Below, in pieces: positions 46,286 to 58,900 of a stretch of 64,000 bases of DNA. This DNA is from Micromussa lordhowensis (taxonomy: Eukaryota > Cnidaria > Anthozoa > Scleractinia > Lobophylliidae), in the NCBI GenBank assembly GCA_964020085.1, contig OZ026597.1, positions 11,443,944-11,507,943 on the forward strand, read 5' to 3'. The stretch's first letter is position 1, and each line of letters starts with the position of its first letter. A model generated the notes under the pieces. The model did not search any database and was not told the DNA's origin. It saw only the letters and a program-made list of their open reading frames with translations. The translations under genes and the position numbers were made by a program.

Positions 46286-46324
46286 GGCTTCGTAGCTCAG
46301 TTGGTAGAGCATCGCACCGGTATC

Positions 46325-46358
<34 letters not shown>
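46286..46358 (+). tRNA. tRNA-like unit 1 of SINE array (anticodon GGT)
   Basis: Acceptor GGCTTCG/TGAAGCC pairs fully (one G-T). D-arm GCTC/GAGC and T-arm ACGGG/CCCGT are intact, with internal A and B boxes. C at position 33 and a mismatched anticodon stem argue for a SINE head rather than a working tRNA. Confidence 0.5.
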
Positions 46359-46540
46359 TGATTTTTTTTTCAGGCTTCTTCTTTCCAGTTGCTTAAATTG
46401 GAAAATTCACTGCGAGGATCATTCTTCACTTTCATCTATGACCGCAGTTCAAATATATGAATTATTTCATATATATTTACATCATTTCACTCCTTACGGG
46501 AAGATATGAACTCAACAAATTGGCCTCGCTCCCAATGTGT

Positions 46541-46579
46541 GGCTTCGTAGCTCAGTTGGTAGAGCATCGCACCGGTATC

Positions 46580-46613
<34 letters not shown>
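46541..46613 (+). tRNA. tRNA-like unit 2 of SINE array (anticodon GGT)
   Basis: Identical in sequence to the unit 255 bp upstream; same C33 and anticodon-stem mismatch. Confidence 0.5.
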
Positions 46614-46795
46614 TGATTTTTTTTTCAGGCTTCTTCTTTCCAGTTGCTTAAATTGGAAAATTCACTGCGAGGATCATTCTTCACTTTCATCTATGACCGC
46701 AGTTCAAATATATGAATTATTTCATATATATTTACATCATTTCACTCCTTACGGGAAGATATGAACTCAACAAATTGGCCTCGCTCCCAATGTGT

Positions 46796-46834
46796 GGCTT
46801 CGTAGCTCAGTTGGTAGAGCATCGCACCGGTATC

Positions 46835-46868
<34 letters not shown>
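46796..46868 (+). tRNA. tRNA-like unit 3 of SINE array (anticodon GGT)
   Basis: Identical to the two preceding units. The following T-run is shorter, and the body ends at the 3' TSD. Confidence 0.5.
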
Positions 46869-47373
46869 TGATTTTTTTCAGGCTTCTTCTTTCCAGTTGC
46901 TTAAATTGGAAAATTCACTGCGAGGATCATTCTTCACTTTCATCTATGACCGCAGTTCAAATATATGAATTATTTCATATATATTTACATCTAGCCATCC
47001 CACAGCTACACACAAACTATATGAAGAATAGCTTCAGTTACTCTTGAGCAGTTCTTTGGAATAGCTTACCAATCGAGTTGCGGCAGGCTGACTCCCTTAA
47101 CGCGTTCCGGGCTGGCTGCGAGCGTCTCTTTTCATTAAGTTAAATTTAGAATTTTTTTAATACACGGCACTCATGTAAAGCAGGTTTTATTTTGTCATTT
47201 AATATTATAGCTATAATTGATAATTTAGAGTATTTTAGAATAATGTAGTTCTAGTCGTTGTAAAATTTGTAATAATTCTGGTAAATAATTAGGTTTTTTA
47301 TAGTTGTGACTGATGAGTTTACCGTGTCTAAATAAAGTTATCCTATCCTATCCTATCCTATCCTATCCACTGT

Positions 47374-49507
47374 TCTTTATCATAGTCATATGTGATCTCC
47401 CAGAGGCTGTACTTCTTTGAAATTGCATCGCCCTCTACGCAGATGACTGTTAAAGTTCAAGGATCATTAACTCTGCTTCAGATCAAAATGTGTTTCAAGA
47501 GGATTTGGATAATCTTCATCATTGGAGCCTACGCAAGGTTATGGATTTTTACGTAAAGAAATGTAAAATAATGAGAATTTCGAAGAAGAAACAGCCTTTT
47601 ATTTCAAATGTCTTTTTAGATAACCATAGGAGTACGGGCACCTCCGGACTTGGGGGGGCGGTGACGTTCTTGCCCGAAAAAATTACGCAATGCCCGAAAG
47701 AGTGGGGACTGAAGCCGGGATGCAAACGGAGACGTTCATCATTTTCTCGTCTAATGCCAACTGCTATCGTTGGAAAAATAGCTTAATTGAAAGTTTGCAT
47801 ACCTAATTCTACGATTTCTCATTCAAACGAAAAATTGTTGAATCAGATATTGCGTGACATCGGTAAAAACTAAAAGGGTCCCTTGAAAACCGCCGGTATG
47901 TCAACACCGAACAAAATTAGCTAAACTATACCGATGAAGAAATATGATAAATGTGAAAAATGATGAAGATAATGTCTGTCAAATGCAGTGACACAAATAT
48001 AGGAATGAAAACTCTTCAGTTCCGGGAGTCTTTTCCAGATACGACATATCATAATTTATCATTTCATTTAGGGACAAAAAAGGGTAAAAAAAAACAGTCA
48101 ATACCCGATAGCTACCAGCTGGGTGACATCAACTCGTATTATGTGATACTTTAGCACTGAGATTTTCAGATAGAATCGATCGATTAGAATAAACAAATTA
48201 CTTAATGGAATTTGTATAGTGTTTACCTTTCGCCTTGTTGACCTTGACGGCCGCTTGACCTTTAGTCACCTAAGTTTTTCACTTTTTGTCCACGGAGTTC
48301 ACAGAGAATCGAACGAACGTCAATGAGGAACCTTAAAACAAACCTACATGTGAACTCGTCAACCGGTCGTCAAAATGTTTCCCGCTCTTCGCGAAATTGG
48401 CGAAATGTTTAAGAGCGAAACGATACACTTACAGGATATTATTCAAATTACCAAATCTCTGAAGACACCACTTACGGGCATCTAATTACCTTAAAGGTAG
48501 TTAACTAGAAACTTTATTTATGACTTTTGGAAATCACGCCAACAGAATTATTTTATAATGCTTTCTCCAAAGTGTCGTTGCCCGAATTAAGAGCGATTTG
48601 CCCGAAAAATAACATTATTTCCGCAGCTGGGGGGGGGGGGGGGGCTGCAGACCCCCCGCCCCCCCGGCTCGTACGCCTATGTAGATAACTAAGTTTTGGA
48701 AGAAGTCAATGAATTGCGAGATCTAGGAATAACCACTGATCAGCACTTGCGTTGGAATTTGTATATTGACAAATTAAAGTAGTGGCCAAAGCGAACAGGA
48801 TGTTGGGATTAATTAAAAGAACTTGCAGAGATTTTGATGATCGCAAGACTCTGAGAACTCTCTACTGTGCCCTTGTACGATCCAATTTAGAATACTGCTT
48901 TGTAATATGGTTCCCTTACACCGAAAAAGGCATTGAAAAGTTGGAGAAAGTTCAAAAACGGGCAACTAACTTATCTTAAGGACTGATGACCACTATGCTG
49001 GCCGCCATAAGCTTCTATAGCGGCCTAAAGAAATTAAATTTGTTATTATTGGAAAAGAGGCGATTGTTATCAGATGTTACTTTTTTATATAAAGCTCTTC
49101 ACGGAATAATATTGATCTTGATGTTGAACCTAATGTAGATTTCTATAGGGAAACTGATCACTATTCATTTAGACACAATGATAAGTTAACTCTAAAGATA
49201 AGATATGCAAGAACGAATGTTCTTAAATACACTTTTTTCATAGAGTTGAGGGAACATGGAACTCCATTCCCCTTTCCATTCGTGAGGCAACAAGTGTAAA
49301 TTCTTTTAAAGCTTTAGTCAAAAAGGTTTTTATGGATTAGCATATTCTTTGAATATTCTTCTTTTTTTATATCCAATATTTATTACTATAATTTTGTATC
49401 ATTATTTTCTTCTTAGTACCATTTGTGTTTAATTGCTTTAATATGGGTTCTTTGATTCTTTTGCATTTCATCCTTTGGCTTCTGTTTTAGTGTACCATAA
49501 ATTGTAA

Positions 49508-49538
<31 letters not shown>

Positions 49539-49540
49539 AG
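47374..49540 (+). pseudogene. LINE D 3' half, interrupted by a hAT-like element
   Basis: Segments are 47374-47624 and 48682-49540. The first encodes the RT catalytic ALYADDC, then VFQEDLDNLHHWSLRKVMDF and CKIMRISKKKQPFISNVFLDN. The second continues VLEEVNELRDLGITTDQHL, AKANRMLGLIKRTCRDF and LVRSNLEYCFVIWFPYTEK. Several stops and frameshifts are present. The 3' end is a (TAAA)n tail at about 49505-49540. The second segment is part of the tandem unit and recurs at about 52312 and 55936. Confidence 0.8.
47625..48681. mobile_element. Nonautonomous hAT-like element, 1,057 bp, 8-bp TSD
   Basis: TSD TAGATAAC lies at 47617-47624 and 48682-48689. The TIRs are CATAGGAGTACGGGC on the left and GCTCGTACGCCTATG on the right (13 of 15 matching). 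An 8-bp duplication and CA...TG ends are typical of hAT. There is no transposase ORF. A G-run beside C-rich sequence near the right end can form a strong hairpin. Removing the element rejoins the LINE D frame at FLDN/VLEEVNE. Confidence 0.82.
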
Positions 49541-49927
49541 AATGCTTATTGGAAGTCAATGTGTGTTGAGAACGGTACAAAAACTGTGACAATTTTTGCA
49601 CAAGATTTATTTTTAACTTAACATTTCTACTGCCAAGTTATAAGACCCGTACAGTTAACGAATACGGGTATCAAGTCAAAAGTCCTAGCCCAGACTTCTC
49701 TATCATCTCGACCAGTGAGCTGAATTTCCGAGCAGGTTAACAAATGGTATTTTCAAAACAACCAGTCCAATAATACGATGAGCCACTTTGCAAGGCCAGG
49801 TAGATACTTGAAACGTATTTCTACATAACCTAGTTATATGCCAGCGCTGGAACCGGTATATTTGCGTCTTTTTCTGATCCTTTATAATCAATCAGAGACA
49901 AAGTCAGTTCAAGCTTAACGAAAATTT

Positions 49928-50434
49928 CTATGTCTTTCTTGCATATGCCATATTCATGGGATTTTCAGGCGATTTCATCCACTCTTTTTTGAGTAACTGT
50001 TTCAGCTGTGATAACCGCATGTTGGGGTTTTCTTGTCTAAGCCTTGGAAGTTCACGTTCCTCAAAAGCGCTATATGCAGCTTTCATCCTCTTTTCTGGAT
50101 GTTTGTCCACAGGTGTGCCCTCGACATTCAACACGGCTATAGCATCTTCCACAGAGCGGGCTTCCACAGCTCCTTCAGCCGCCATCATTGCCGCCATCTG
50201 TTGATTTGGATTTTCTTCAAGGGGGTCCTCAGTCTCTTCCTTTTTCTTTGGAGTTTTTGCTGCAGCTGCAGCGGCTTTTTCTTTCCTTTCCTGTTCGGCT
50301 TGAATCTCTGCCACTGTCTTCTTTGTACGAACACTGCCACTTTGCTTTGGTAATTCACTTTCCTCTGCTTTAAGAGCTTCTTGGTTAGCTGCCTTGCGCT
50401 CTGCTGCCTCCAAGCGTTTACGGTCTTTATCATC
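49928..50434 (-). pseudogene. CCDC124: CCDC124 terminal exon, duplicate 1
   Basis: Open for 168 codons with stop TAG and an intact acceptor (TCTCTAG before GATGATAAAGACC). The protein is identical to duplicate 2 and differs from the unit 3 exon by one residue (Gln instead of Arg at position 101). There is no first exon or promoter in the unit. It could still be used as an alternative last exon from the start at 59748, 9.2 kb away. No disabling change is present. Confidence 0.85.
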
Positions 50435-51522
50435 CTAGAGAATCATAACACAAGGTTAATTCACATAAATACTGAAATTCAAAACCAAAAATCAGCTATA
50501 TAATTACATCCAAGGCTTTGTTATTGAAGCCTTTTAGCTTAAACACAACTTTCTAAAGGGTAAGCATGGGCTTATAGATGACGGACCTAAGTTTTAAGCA
50601 AGTAAATTATGGCTTTCTTTGTTGATTATGGTTTTATGGCTGATTTTAGAAAAGATATATTCCTTAATTGCCAATGACCTCCACACCAAAGCCACAACTA
50701 AAGTCGCAAACTCCACGCTACTTGCTTTGAAAATAAACGCACCTGTCACGCCCTTGCAAAAATATTTGGTGGAAGGGGGGGTGGGGGGGTGGTGGCACAT
50801 GTTAACCACTTACGAAAATCTTGATTTTTCACACTTGGGTGAGACACAGGGAGATCACGACAAAACTAAGGTGGGTTCGAGATTAGAGGGGAGGGGATAT
50901 TGACGTGTGAATGTGACTTCTATTAGGGGGATATCCCCACGTGATATGGATGTCATGAAAGAGGCCATGACATTTCTGGTTATCTGTGTAGTGAGCAACA
51001 TGGCATTCTGCTGTTTATCTCGGTGAGGAAACAGAGAACGTTTTTGACACTAATGATGGCAAGAGAATGAGACGTACCAGTTGCTTGTCTCTGCTGAGAA
51101 GCACTTACAAGCTTATACTGAGAGAGCAGTGTAGGCTCGAGTGCCAAAGACATGCTCCGCAAGAGATGTGCAGCTCTGCCAACACAAGAGACTGTGTGTG
51201 TTAAGGTGTTGCAAACTGAAAAGAACCTGGATGGATGTACTTTGCATGTAAAGAATGTCTGCAGTGTACATTCTTTGTGTTGGCTGACTCAGTTAGCATG
51301 TCAATTGAATATTTTACATTAGTAAATTCGGCCCCGACTACTGCATTTCTAGCTTTTTGATTGGCTAAAAAACTCAGACTATGAGCCAATAGTCGGAGTT
51401 TTACGTCATATGGAAAATAGTACGCCAAGTTTAAAAATTTTCCGCACAAAGTTTTCAACTTTAGCCCTCTATAATGGCTGAAATAAAAATCGGCGGCAAA
51501 ACCCGGTTTGAGAATTTACTAA

Positions 51523-51637
51523 AACAATTATTCCATTCACCCTTGTTGGATATGAAGTGATTATAACCAACCCGCGCTATGCGCTCATTGGTTATTTTAT
51601 CACTTCATATCCAACTCAGGCTCATGGAATAATTGTT
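51523..51637. repeat. Foldback MITE in CCDC124 intron copy 1
   Basis: AACAATTATTCCAT and ATGGAATAATTGTT at the ends, TTGGATATGAAGTGAT and ATCACTTCATATCCAA inside. Copies lie at 55147-55261 and 58776-58890, carried along by the tandem duplication. Confidence 0.8.
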
Positions 51638-52303
51638 ATATAACTGCAGAAATATGTTCATGCTCATTGGCTAATTTTCATTGTCAATAAATGGACATAC
51701 ACATGAATTTATAATTTATGCGATGTGTTAACAAGTGAGAGTGGACAGTTTGACAATTTGTCATTGTAAAAAAAACAATGTAATGTGCGGATCCACTCAG
51801 CTATCGCCTCGTGGATCCACAGCCACTTTGACAATGTTGTGACAAAATTCATGATCAATAACATGGCAGACGGTTGAAAAACCAGATTTCAATTTGCTAA
51901 TCGGCCAATATGTCGACTGACAGCCGTACCATAGTGCTGACACTCAGCCAACAAGTACATGTGATCAATCAGTTCTACAACAAGTTATGTAAGCTTAAGC
52001 TTATCTGTCTAGTTATGGCTCAGGCTATAATATTTCTCATTCTACCAGCCACCAAGGCCAAATTTGAATTTTGAATATAGCAAGTTAAACCTTAACTACT
52101 ACTTGCTTAAACATCAACTGAAGGTCCTTAATATTTAAGTGTACCGTATATTAAGCTTACATTAATTAATAAGCTTCCATTTAAATTCACAGCCATTACA
52201 CTCCAGCTCCCCGTTCAGAGCTGACGTCTATCAGTTTTTCTACAATAGGTATGAACCAAGTTGGTATCAAATCTTCTCTTTTTAATTCAAAACGTGGCAA
52301 TGA

Positions 52304-55300
52304 CGCCTATGTAGATAACTAAGTTTTGGAAGAAGTCAATGAATTGTGAGATCTAGGAATAACCACTGATCAGCACTTGCGTTGGAATTTGTATATTGAC
52401 AAATTAAAGTAGTGGCCAAAGCGAACAGGATGTTGGGATTAATTAAAAGAACTTGCAGAGATTTTGATGATCGCAAGACTCTGAGAACTCTCTACTGTGC
52501 CCTTGTACGATCCAATTTAGAATACTGCTTTGTAATATGGTTCCCTTACACCGAAAAAGGCATTGAAAAGTTGGAGAAAGTTCAAAAACGGGCAACTAAC
52601 TTATCTTAAGGACTGATGACCACTATGCTGGCCGCCATAAGCTTCTATAGCGGCCTAAAGAAATTAAATTTGTTATTATTGGAAAAGAGGCGATTGTTAT
52701 CAGATGTTACTTTTTTATATAAAGCTCTTCACGGAATAATATTGATCTTGATGTTGAACCTAATGTAGATTTCTATAGGGAAACTGATCACTATTCATTT
52801 AGACACAATGATAAGTTAACTCTAAAGATAAGATATGCAAGAACGAATGTTCTTAAATACACTTTTTTCATAGAGTTGAGGGAACATGGAACTCCATTCC
52901 CCTTTCCATTCGTGAGGCAACAAGTGTAAATTCTTTTAAAGCTTTAGTCAAAAAGGTTTTTATGGATTAGCATATTCTTTGAATATTCTTCTTTTTTTTT
53001 ATATCCAATATTTATTACTATAATTTTGTATCATTATTTTCTTTTTAGTACCATTTGTGTTTAATTGCTTTAATATGGGGTCTTTGACTCTTTTGCATTT
53101 CATCCTTTGGCTTCTGTTTTAGTGTACCATAAATTGTAATAAATAAATAAATAAATAAATAAAGAATGCTTGTTGGAAGTCAATGTGTGTTGAGAACGGT
53201 ACAAAAACTGTGACAATTTTTGCACAAGATTTATTTTTAACTTAACATTTCTACTGCCAAGTTATAAGACCCGTACAGTTAACGAATACGGGTATCAAGT
53301 CAAAAGTCCTAGCCCAGACTTCTCTATCATCTCGACCAGTGAGCTGAATTTCCGAGCAGGTTAACAAATGGTATTTTCAAAACAACCAGTCCAATAATAC
53401 GATGAGCCACTTTGCAAGGCCAGGTAGATACTTGAAACGTATTTCTACATAACCTAGTTATATGCCAGCGCTGGAACCGGTATATTTGCGTCTTTTTCTG
53501 ATCCTTTATAATCAATCAGAGACAAAGTCAGTTCAAGCTTAACGAAAATTTCTATGTCTTTCTTGCATATGCCATATTCATGGGATTTTCAGGCGATTTC
53601 ATCCACTCTTTTTTGAGTAACTGTTTCAGCTGTGATAACCGCATGTTGGGGTTTTCTTGTCTAAGCCTTGGAAGTTCACGTTCCTCAAAAGCGCTATATG
53701 CAGCTTTCATCCTCTTTTCTGGATGTTTGTCCACAGGTGTGCCCTCGACATTCAACACGGCTATAGCATCTTCCACAGAGCGGGCTTCCACAGCTCCTTC
53801 AGCCGCCATCATTGCCGCCATCTGTTGATTTGGATTTTCTTCAAGGGGGTCCTCAGTCTCTTCCTTTTTCTTTGGAGTTTTTGCTGCAGCTGCAGCGGCT
53901 TTTTCTTTCCTTTCCTGTTCGGCTTGAATCTCTGCCACTGTCTTCTTTGTACGAACACTGCCACTTTGCTTTGGTAATTCACTTTCCTCTGCTTTAAGAG
54001 CTTCTTGGTTAGCTGCCTTGCGCTCTGCTGCCTCCAAGCGTTTACGGTCTTTATCATCCTAGAGAATCATAACACAAGGTTAATTCACATAAATACTGAA
54101 ATTCAAAACCAAAAATCAGCTATATAATTACATCCAAGGCTTTGTTATTGAAGCCTTTTAGCTTAAACACAACTTTCTAAAGGGTAAGCATGGGCTTATA
54201 GATGACGGACCTAAGTTTTAAGCAAGTAAATTATGGCTTTCTTTGTTGATTATGGTTTTATGGCTGATTTTAGAAAAGATATATTCCTTAATTGCCAATG
54301 ACCTCCACACCAAAGCCACAACTAAAGTCGCAAACTCCACGCTACTTGCTTTGAAAATAAACGCACCTGTCACGCCCTTGCAAAAATATTTGGTGGAAGG
54401 GGGGGTGGGGGGGTGGTGGCACATGTTAACCACTTACGAAAATCTTGATTTTTCACACTTGGGTGAGACACAGGGAGATCACGACAAAACTAAGGTGGGT
54501 TCGAGATTAGAGGGGAGGGGATATTGACGTGTGAATGTGACTTCTATTAGGGGGATATCCCCACGTGATATGGATGTCATGAAAGAGGCCATGACATTTC
54601 TGGTTATCTGTGTAGTGAGCAACATGGCATTCTGCTGTTTATCTCGGTGAGGAAACAGAGAACGTTTTTGACACTAATGATGGCAAGAGAATGAGACGTA
54701 CCAGTTGCTTGTCTCTGCTGAGAAGCACTTACAAGCTTATACTGAGAGAGCAGTGTAGGCTCGAGTGCCAAAGACATGCTCCGCAAGAGATGTGCAGCTC
54801 TGCCAACACAAGAGACTGTGTGTGTTAAGGTGTTGCAAACTGAAAAGAACCTGGATGGATGTACTTTGCATGTAAAGAATGTCTGCAGTGTACATTCTTT
54901 GTGTTGGCTGACTCAGTTAGCATGTCAATTGAATATTTTACATTAGTAAATTCGGCCCCGACTACTGCATTTCTAGCTTTTTGATTGGCTAAAAAACTCA
55001 GACTATGAGCCAATAGTCGGAGTTTTACGTCATATGGAAAATAGTACGCCAAGTTTAAAAATTTTCCGCACAAAGTTTTCAACTTTAGCCCTCTATAATG
55101 GCTGAAATAAAAATCGGCGGCAAAACCCGGTTTGAGAATTTACTAAAACAATTATTCCATTCACCCTTGTTGGATATGAAGTGATTATAACCAACCCGCG
55201 CTATGCGCTCATTGGTTATTTTATCACTTCATATCCAACTCAGGCTCATGGAATAATTGTTATATAACTGCAGAAATATGTTCATGCTCATTGGCTAATT

Positions 55301-55927
55301 TTCATTGTCAATAAATGGACATACACATGAATTTATAATTTATGCGATGTGTTAACAAGTGAGAGTGGACAGTTTGACAATTTGTCATTGTAAAAAAAAC
55401 AATGTAATGTGCGGATCCACTCAGCTATCGCCTCGTGGATCCACAGCCACTTTGACAATGTTGTGACAAAATTCATGATCAATAACATGGCAGACGGTTG
55501 AAAAACCAGATTTCAATTTGCTAATCGGCCAATATGTCGACTGACAGCCGTACCATAGTGCTGACACTCAGCCAACAAGTACATGTGATCAATCAGTTCT
55601 ACAACAAGTTATGTAAGCTTAAGCTTATCTGTCTAGTTATGGCTCAGGCTATAATATTTCTCATTCTACCAGCCACCAAGGCCAAATTTGAATTTTGAAT
55701 ATAGCAAGTTAAACCTTAACTACTACTTGCTTAAACATCAACTGAAGGTCCTTAATATTTAAGTGTACCGTATATTAAGCTTACATTAATTAATAAGCTT
55801 CCATTTAAATTCACAGCCATTACACTCCAGCTCCCCGTTCAGAGCTGACGTCTATCAGTTTTTCTACAATAGGTATGAACCAAGTTGGTATCAAATCTTC
55901 TCTTTTTAATTCAAAACGTGGCAATGA
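52304..55927. repeat. Tandem segmental duplication, unit 2 (3,624 bp, hybrid)
   Basis: The LINE portion shares unit 3's variants (for example T at 52347 where unit 1 has C at 48717, and GGGGTCTTTGACTC). From the exon onward it matches unit 1 in every comparison I made and differs from unit 3. Confidence 0.93.
53552..54058 (-). pseudogene. CCDC124: CCDC124 terminal exon, duplicate 2
   Basis: No difference from duplicate 1 was seen in the exon, 3,624 bp away; intact acceptor, frame and stop. It lacks a first exon. Like duplicate 1 it may serve as an alternative terminal exon. Confidence 0.85.
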
Positions 55928-58900
55928 CGCCTATGTAGATAACTAAGTTTTGGAAGAAGTCAATGAATTGTGAGATCTAGGAATAACCACTGATCAGCAC
56001 TTGCGTTGGAATTTGTATATTGACAAATTAAAGTAGTGGCCAAAGCGAACAGGATGTTGGGATTAATTAAAAGAACTTGCAGAGATTTTGATGATCGCAA
56101 GACTCTGAGAACTCTCTACTGTGCCCTTGTACGATCCAATTTAGAATACTGCTTTGTAATATGGTTCCCTTACACCGAAAAAGGCATTGAAAAGTTGGAG
56201 AAAGTTCAAAAACGGGCAACTAACTTATCTTAAGGACTGATGACCACTATGCTGGCCGCCATAAGCTTCTATAGCGGCCTAAAGAAATTAAATTTGTTAT
56301 TATTGGAAAAGAGGCGATTGTTATCAGATGTTACTTTTTTATATAAAGCTCTTCACGGAATAATATTGATCTTGATGTTGAACCTAATGTAGATTTCTAT
56401 AGGGAAACTGATCACTATTCATTTAGACACAATGATAAGTTAACTCTAAAGATAAGATATGCAAGAACGAATGTTCTTAAATACACTTTTTTCATAGAGT
56501 TGAGGGAACATGGAACTCCATTCCCCTTTCCATTCGTGAGGCAACAAGTGTAAATTCTTTTAAAGCTTTAGTCAAAAAGGTTTTTATGGATTAGCATATT
56601 CTTTGAATATTCTTCTTTTTTTTTATATCCAATATTTATTACTATAATTTTGTATCATTATTTTCTTTTTAGTACCATTTGTGTTTAATTGCTTTAATAT
56701 GGGGTCTTTGACTCTTTTGCATTTCATCCTTTGGCTTCTGTTTTAGTGTACCATAAATTGTAATAAATAAATAAATAAATAAATAAAGAATGCTTGTTGG
56801 AAGTCAATGTGTGTTGAGAACGGTACAAAAACTGTGACAATTTTTGCACAAGATTTATTTTTAACTTAACATTTCTACTGCCAAGTTATAAGACCCGTAC
56901 AGTTAACGAATACGGGTATCAAGTCAAAAGTCCTAGCCCAGACTTCTCTATCATCTCGACCAGTGAGCTGAATTTCCGAGCAGGTTAACAAATGGTATTT
57001 TCAAAACAACCAGTCCAATAATACGATGAGCCACTTTGCAAGGCCAGGTAGATACTTGAAACGTATTTCTACATAACCTAGTTATATGCCAGCGCTGGAA
57101 CCGGTATATTTGCGTCTTTTTCTGATCCTTTATAATCAATCAGAGACAAAGTCAGTTCAAGCTTAACGAAAATTTCTATGTCTTTCTTGCATATGCCATA
57201 TTCATGGGATTTTCAGGCGATTTCATCCACTCTTTTTTGAGTAACTGTTTCAGCTGTGATAACCGCATGTTGGGGTTTTCTTGTCTAAGCCTTGGAAGTT
57301 CACGTTCCTCAAAAGCGCTATATGCAGCTTTCATCCTCTTTTCTGGATGTTTGTCCACAGGTGTGCCCTCGACATTCAACACGGCTATAGCATCTTCCAC
57401 AGAGCGGGCTTCCACAGCTCCTTCAGCCGCCATCATTGCCGCCATCTGTTGATTTGGATTTTCTTCAAGGGGGTCCTCAGTCTCTTCCTTTTTCTTTGGA
57501 GTTTTTGCTGCAGCTGCGGCGGCTTTTTCTTTCCTTTCACGTTCGGCTTGAATCTCTGCCACTGTCTTCTTTGTACGAACACTGCCACTTTGCTTTGGTA
57601 ATTCACTTTCCTCTGCTTTAAGAGCTTCTTGGTTAGCTGCCTTGCGCTCTGCTGCCTCCAAGCGTTTACGGTCTTTATCATCCTAGAGAATCATAACACA
57701 AGGTTAATTCACATAAATACTGAAATTCAAAACCAAAAATCAGCTATATAATTACATCCAAGGCTTTGTTATTGAAGCCTTTTAGCTTAAACACAACTTT
57801 CTAAAGGGTAAGCATGGGCTTATAGATGACGGACCTAAGTTTTAAGCAAGTAAATTATGGCTTTCTTTGTTGATTATGGTTTTATGGCTGATTTTAGAAA
57901 AGATATATTCCTTAATTGCCAATGACCTCCACACCAAAGCCACAACTAAAGTCGCAAACTCCACGGTACTTGCTTTGAAAATAAACGCACCTGTCACGCC
58001 CTTGCAAAAATATTCGGTGGAAGGGGGGGGTGGGGGGGGGGGTGGTGGCACATGTGAACCACTTACGAAAATCTTGATTTTTCACACTTGGGTGAGACAC
58101 AGGGAGATCACGGCAAAACTAAGGTGGGTTCGAGATTAGAGGGGAGGGGATATTGACGTGTGAATGTGACTTCTATTAGGGGGATATCCCCACGTGATAT
58201 GGATGTCATGAAAGAGGCCATGACATTTCTGGTTATCTGTGTAGTGAGCAACATGGCATTCTGCTGTTTATCTCGGTGAGGAAACAGAGAACGTTTTTGA
58301 CACTAATGATGGCAAGAGAATGAGACGTACCAGTTGCTTGTCTCTGCTGAGAAGCACTTACAAGCTTATACTGGGAGAGCAGTGTAGGCTCGAGTGCCAA
58401 AGACATGCTCCACAAGAGATGTGCAGCTCTGCCAACACAAGAGACTGTGTGTGTTAAGGTGTTGCAAACTGAAAAGAACCTGGATGGATGTACTTTGCAT
58501 GTAAAGAATGTCTGCAGTGTACATTCTTTGTGTTGGCTGACTCAGTTAGCATGTCAATTGAATATTTTACATTAGTAAATTCAGCTCCGACTACTGCATT
58601 TCTAGCTTTTTGATTGGCTAAAAAACTCAGACTATGAGCCAATAGTCGGAGTTTTACGTCATATGGAAAATAGTACGCCAAGTTTAAAAATTTTCCGCAC
58701 AAAGTTTTCAACTTCAGCCCTCTATAATGGCCGAAATAAAAATCGGTGGCAAAACCCGGTTTGAGAATTTACTAAAACAATTATTCCATTCACCCTTGTT
58801 GGATATGAAGTGATTATAACCAACCCGCGCTACGCGCTCGTTGGTTATTTTATCACTTCATATCCAACTCGGGCTCATGGAATAATTGTTATATAACTGC

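Larger units (their letters stand above)
46057..46990 (+). mobile_element. Tandem tRNA-SINE multimer (3.7 units of 255 bp) with 14-bp TSD
   Basis: It is flanked by CTAGCCATCCCACA at 46043-46056 and 46991-47004. The first unit is 5'-truncated inside the tRNA head (starts TCGCACCGGTATCG). Three full units follow, with tRNA heads at 46286, 46541 and 46796. The unit is tRNA head, T-run, body with GGAAAATTCACTGCGAGG, then AATTATTTCATATATATTT. Units differ almost only in T-run length. It interrupts the C-terminal region of LINE C. Confidence 0.9.
38961..47373 (+). mobile_element. LINE C (CR1/Jockey-type), broken by three nested insertions
   Basis: Segments: 38961-39720, 45207-46056 and 47005-47373. 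In order they encode DPRNTWRIVNELMSRNS, the fingers region KSKSTGLDKISAKLL, LNNYRPISVIPVVAKVFERI, SGFRPLHSTITALL and VVFLDLKKAFDTVDQ. After the insertions follow DWFRSYLDCRKQ, CGIPQGTILGPLLFIIYIND and the catalytic MYADDTHISF, then LVQPHFDYCNSVWG and the C-terminal WNSLPIELRQADSLNAF. The element ends in AATAAAGTTA plus (TCCTA)n at 47341-47369. Frameshifts near 39345 and 45880 show it was decaying. The insertions are an IS3EU-like transposon, a U2-headed retrosequence and a SINE multimer. Confidence 0.85.
48674..52303. repeat. Tandem segmental duplication, unit 1 (3,630 bp)
   Basis: It starts within the hAT 3' TIR (CGCCTATG) and ends at GCAATGA, directly joined to the next CGCCTATG. It carries the LINE D 3' end, the 140-bp dispersed repeat, the CCDC124 terminal exon with its acceptor, and most of the CCDC124 intron. 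Minor differences from unit 2 are confined to the LINE part. Confidence 0.93.

Noticed and set aside
42529..46868. A functional tRNA-Thr gene cluster
   Set aside because: All copies have C at position 33, a mismatched anticodon stem, shared SINE bodies and, for the array, a single TSD; a retroposon origin explains them better.
50619..50903. 94-codon plus-strand ORF repeated in the three tandem units
   Set aside because: It lies antisense in the CCDC124 intron, has no family features, and its frame differs in unit 3 because of G-run length.
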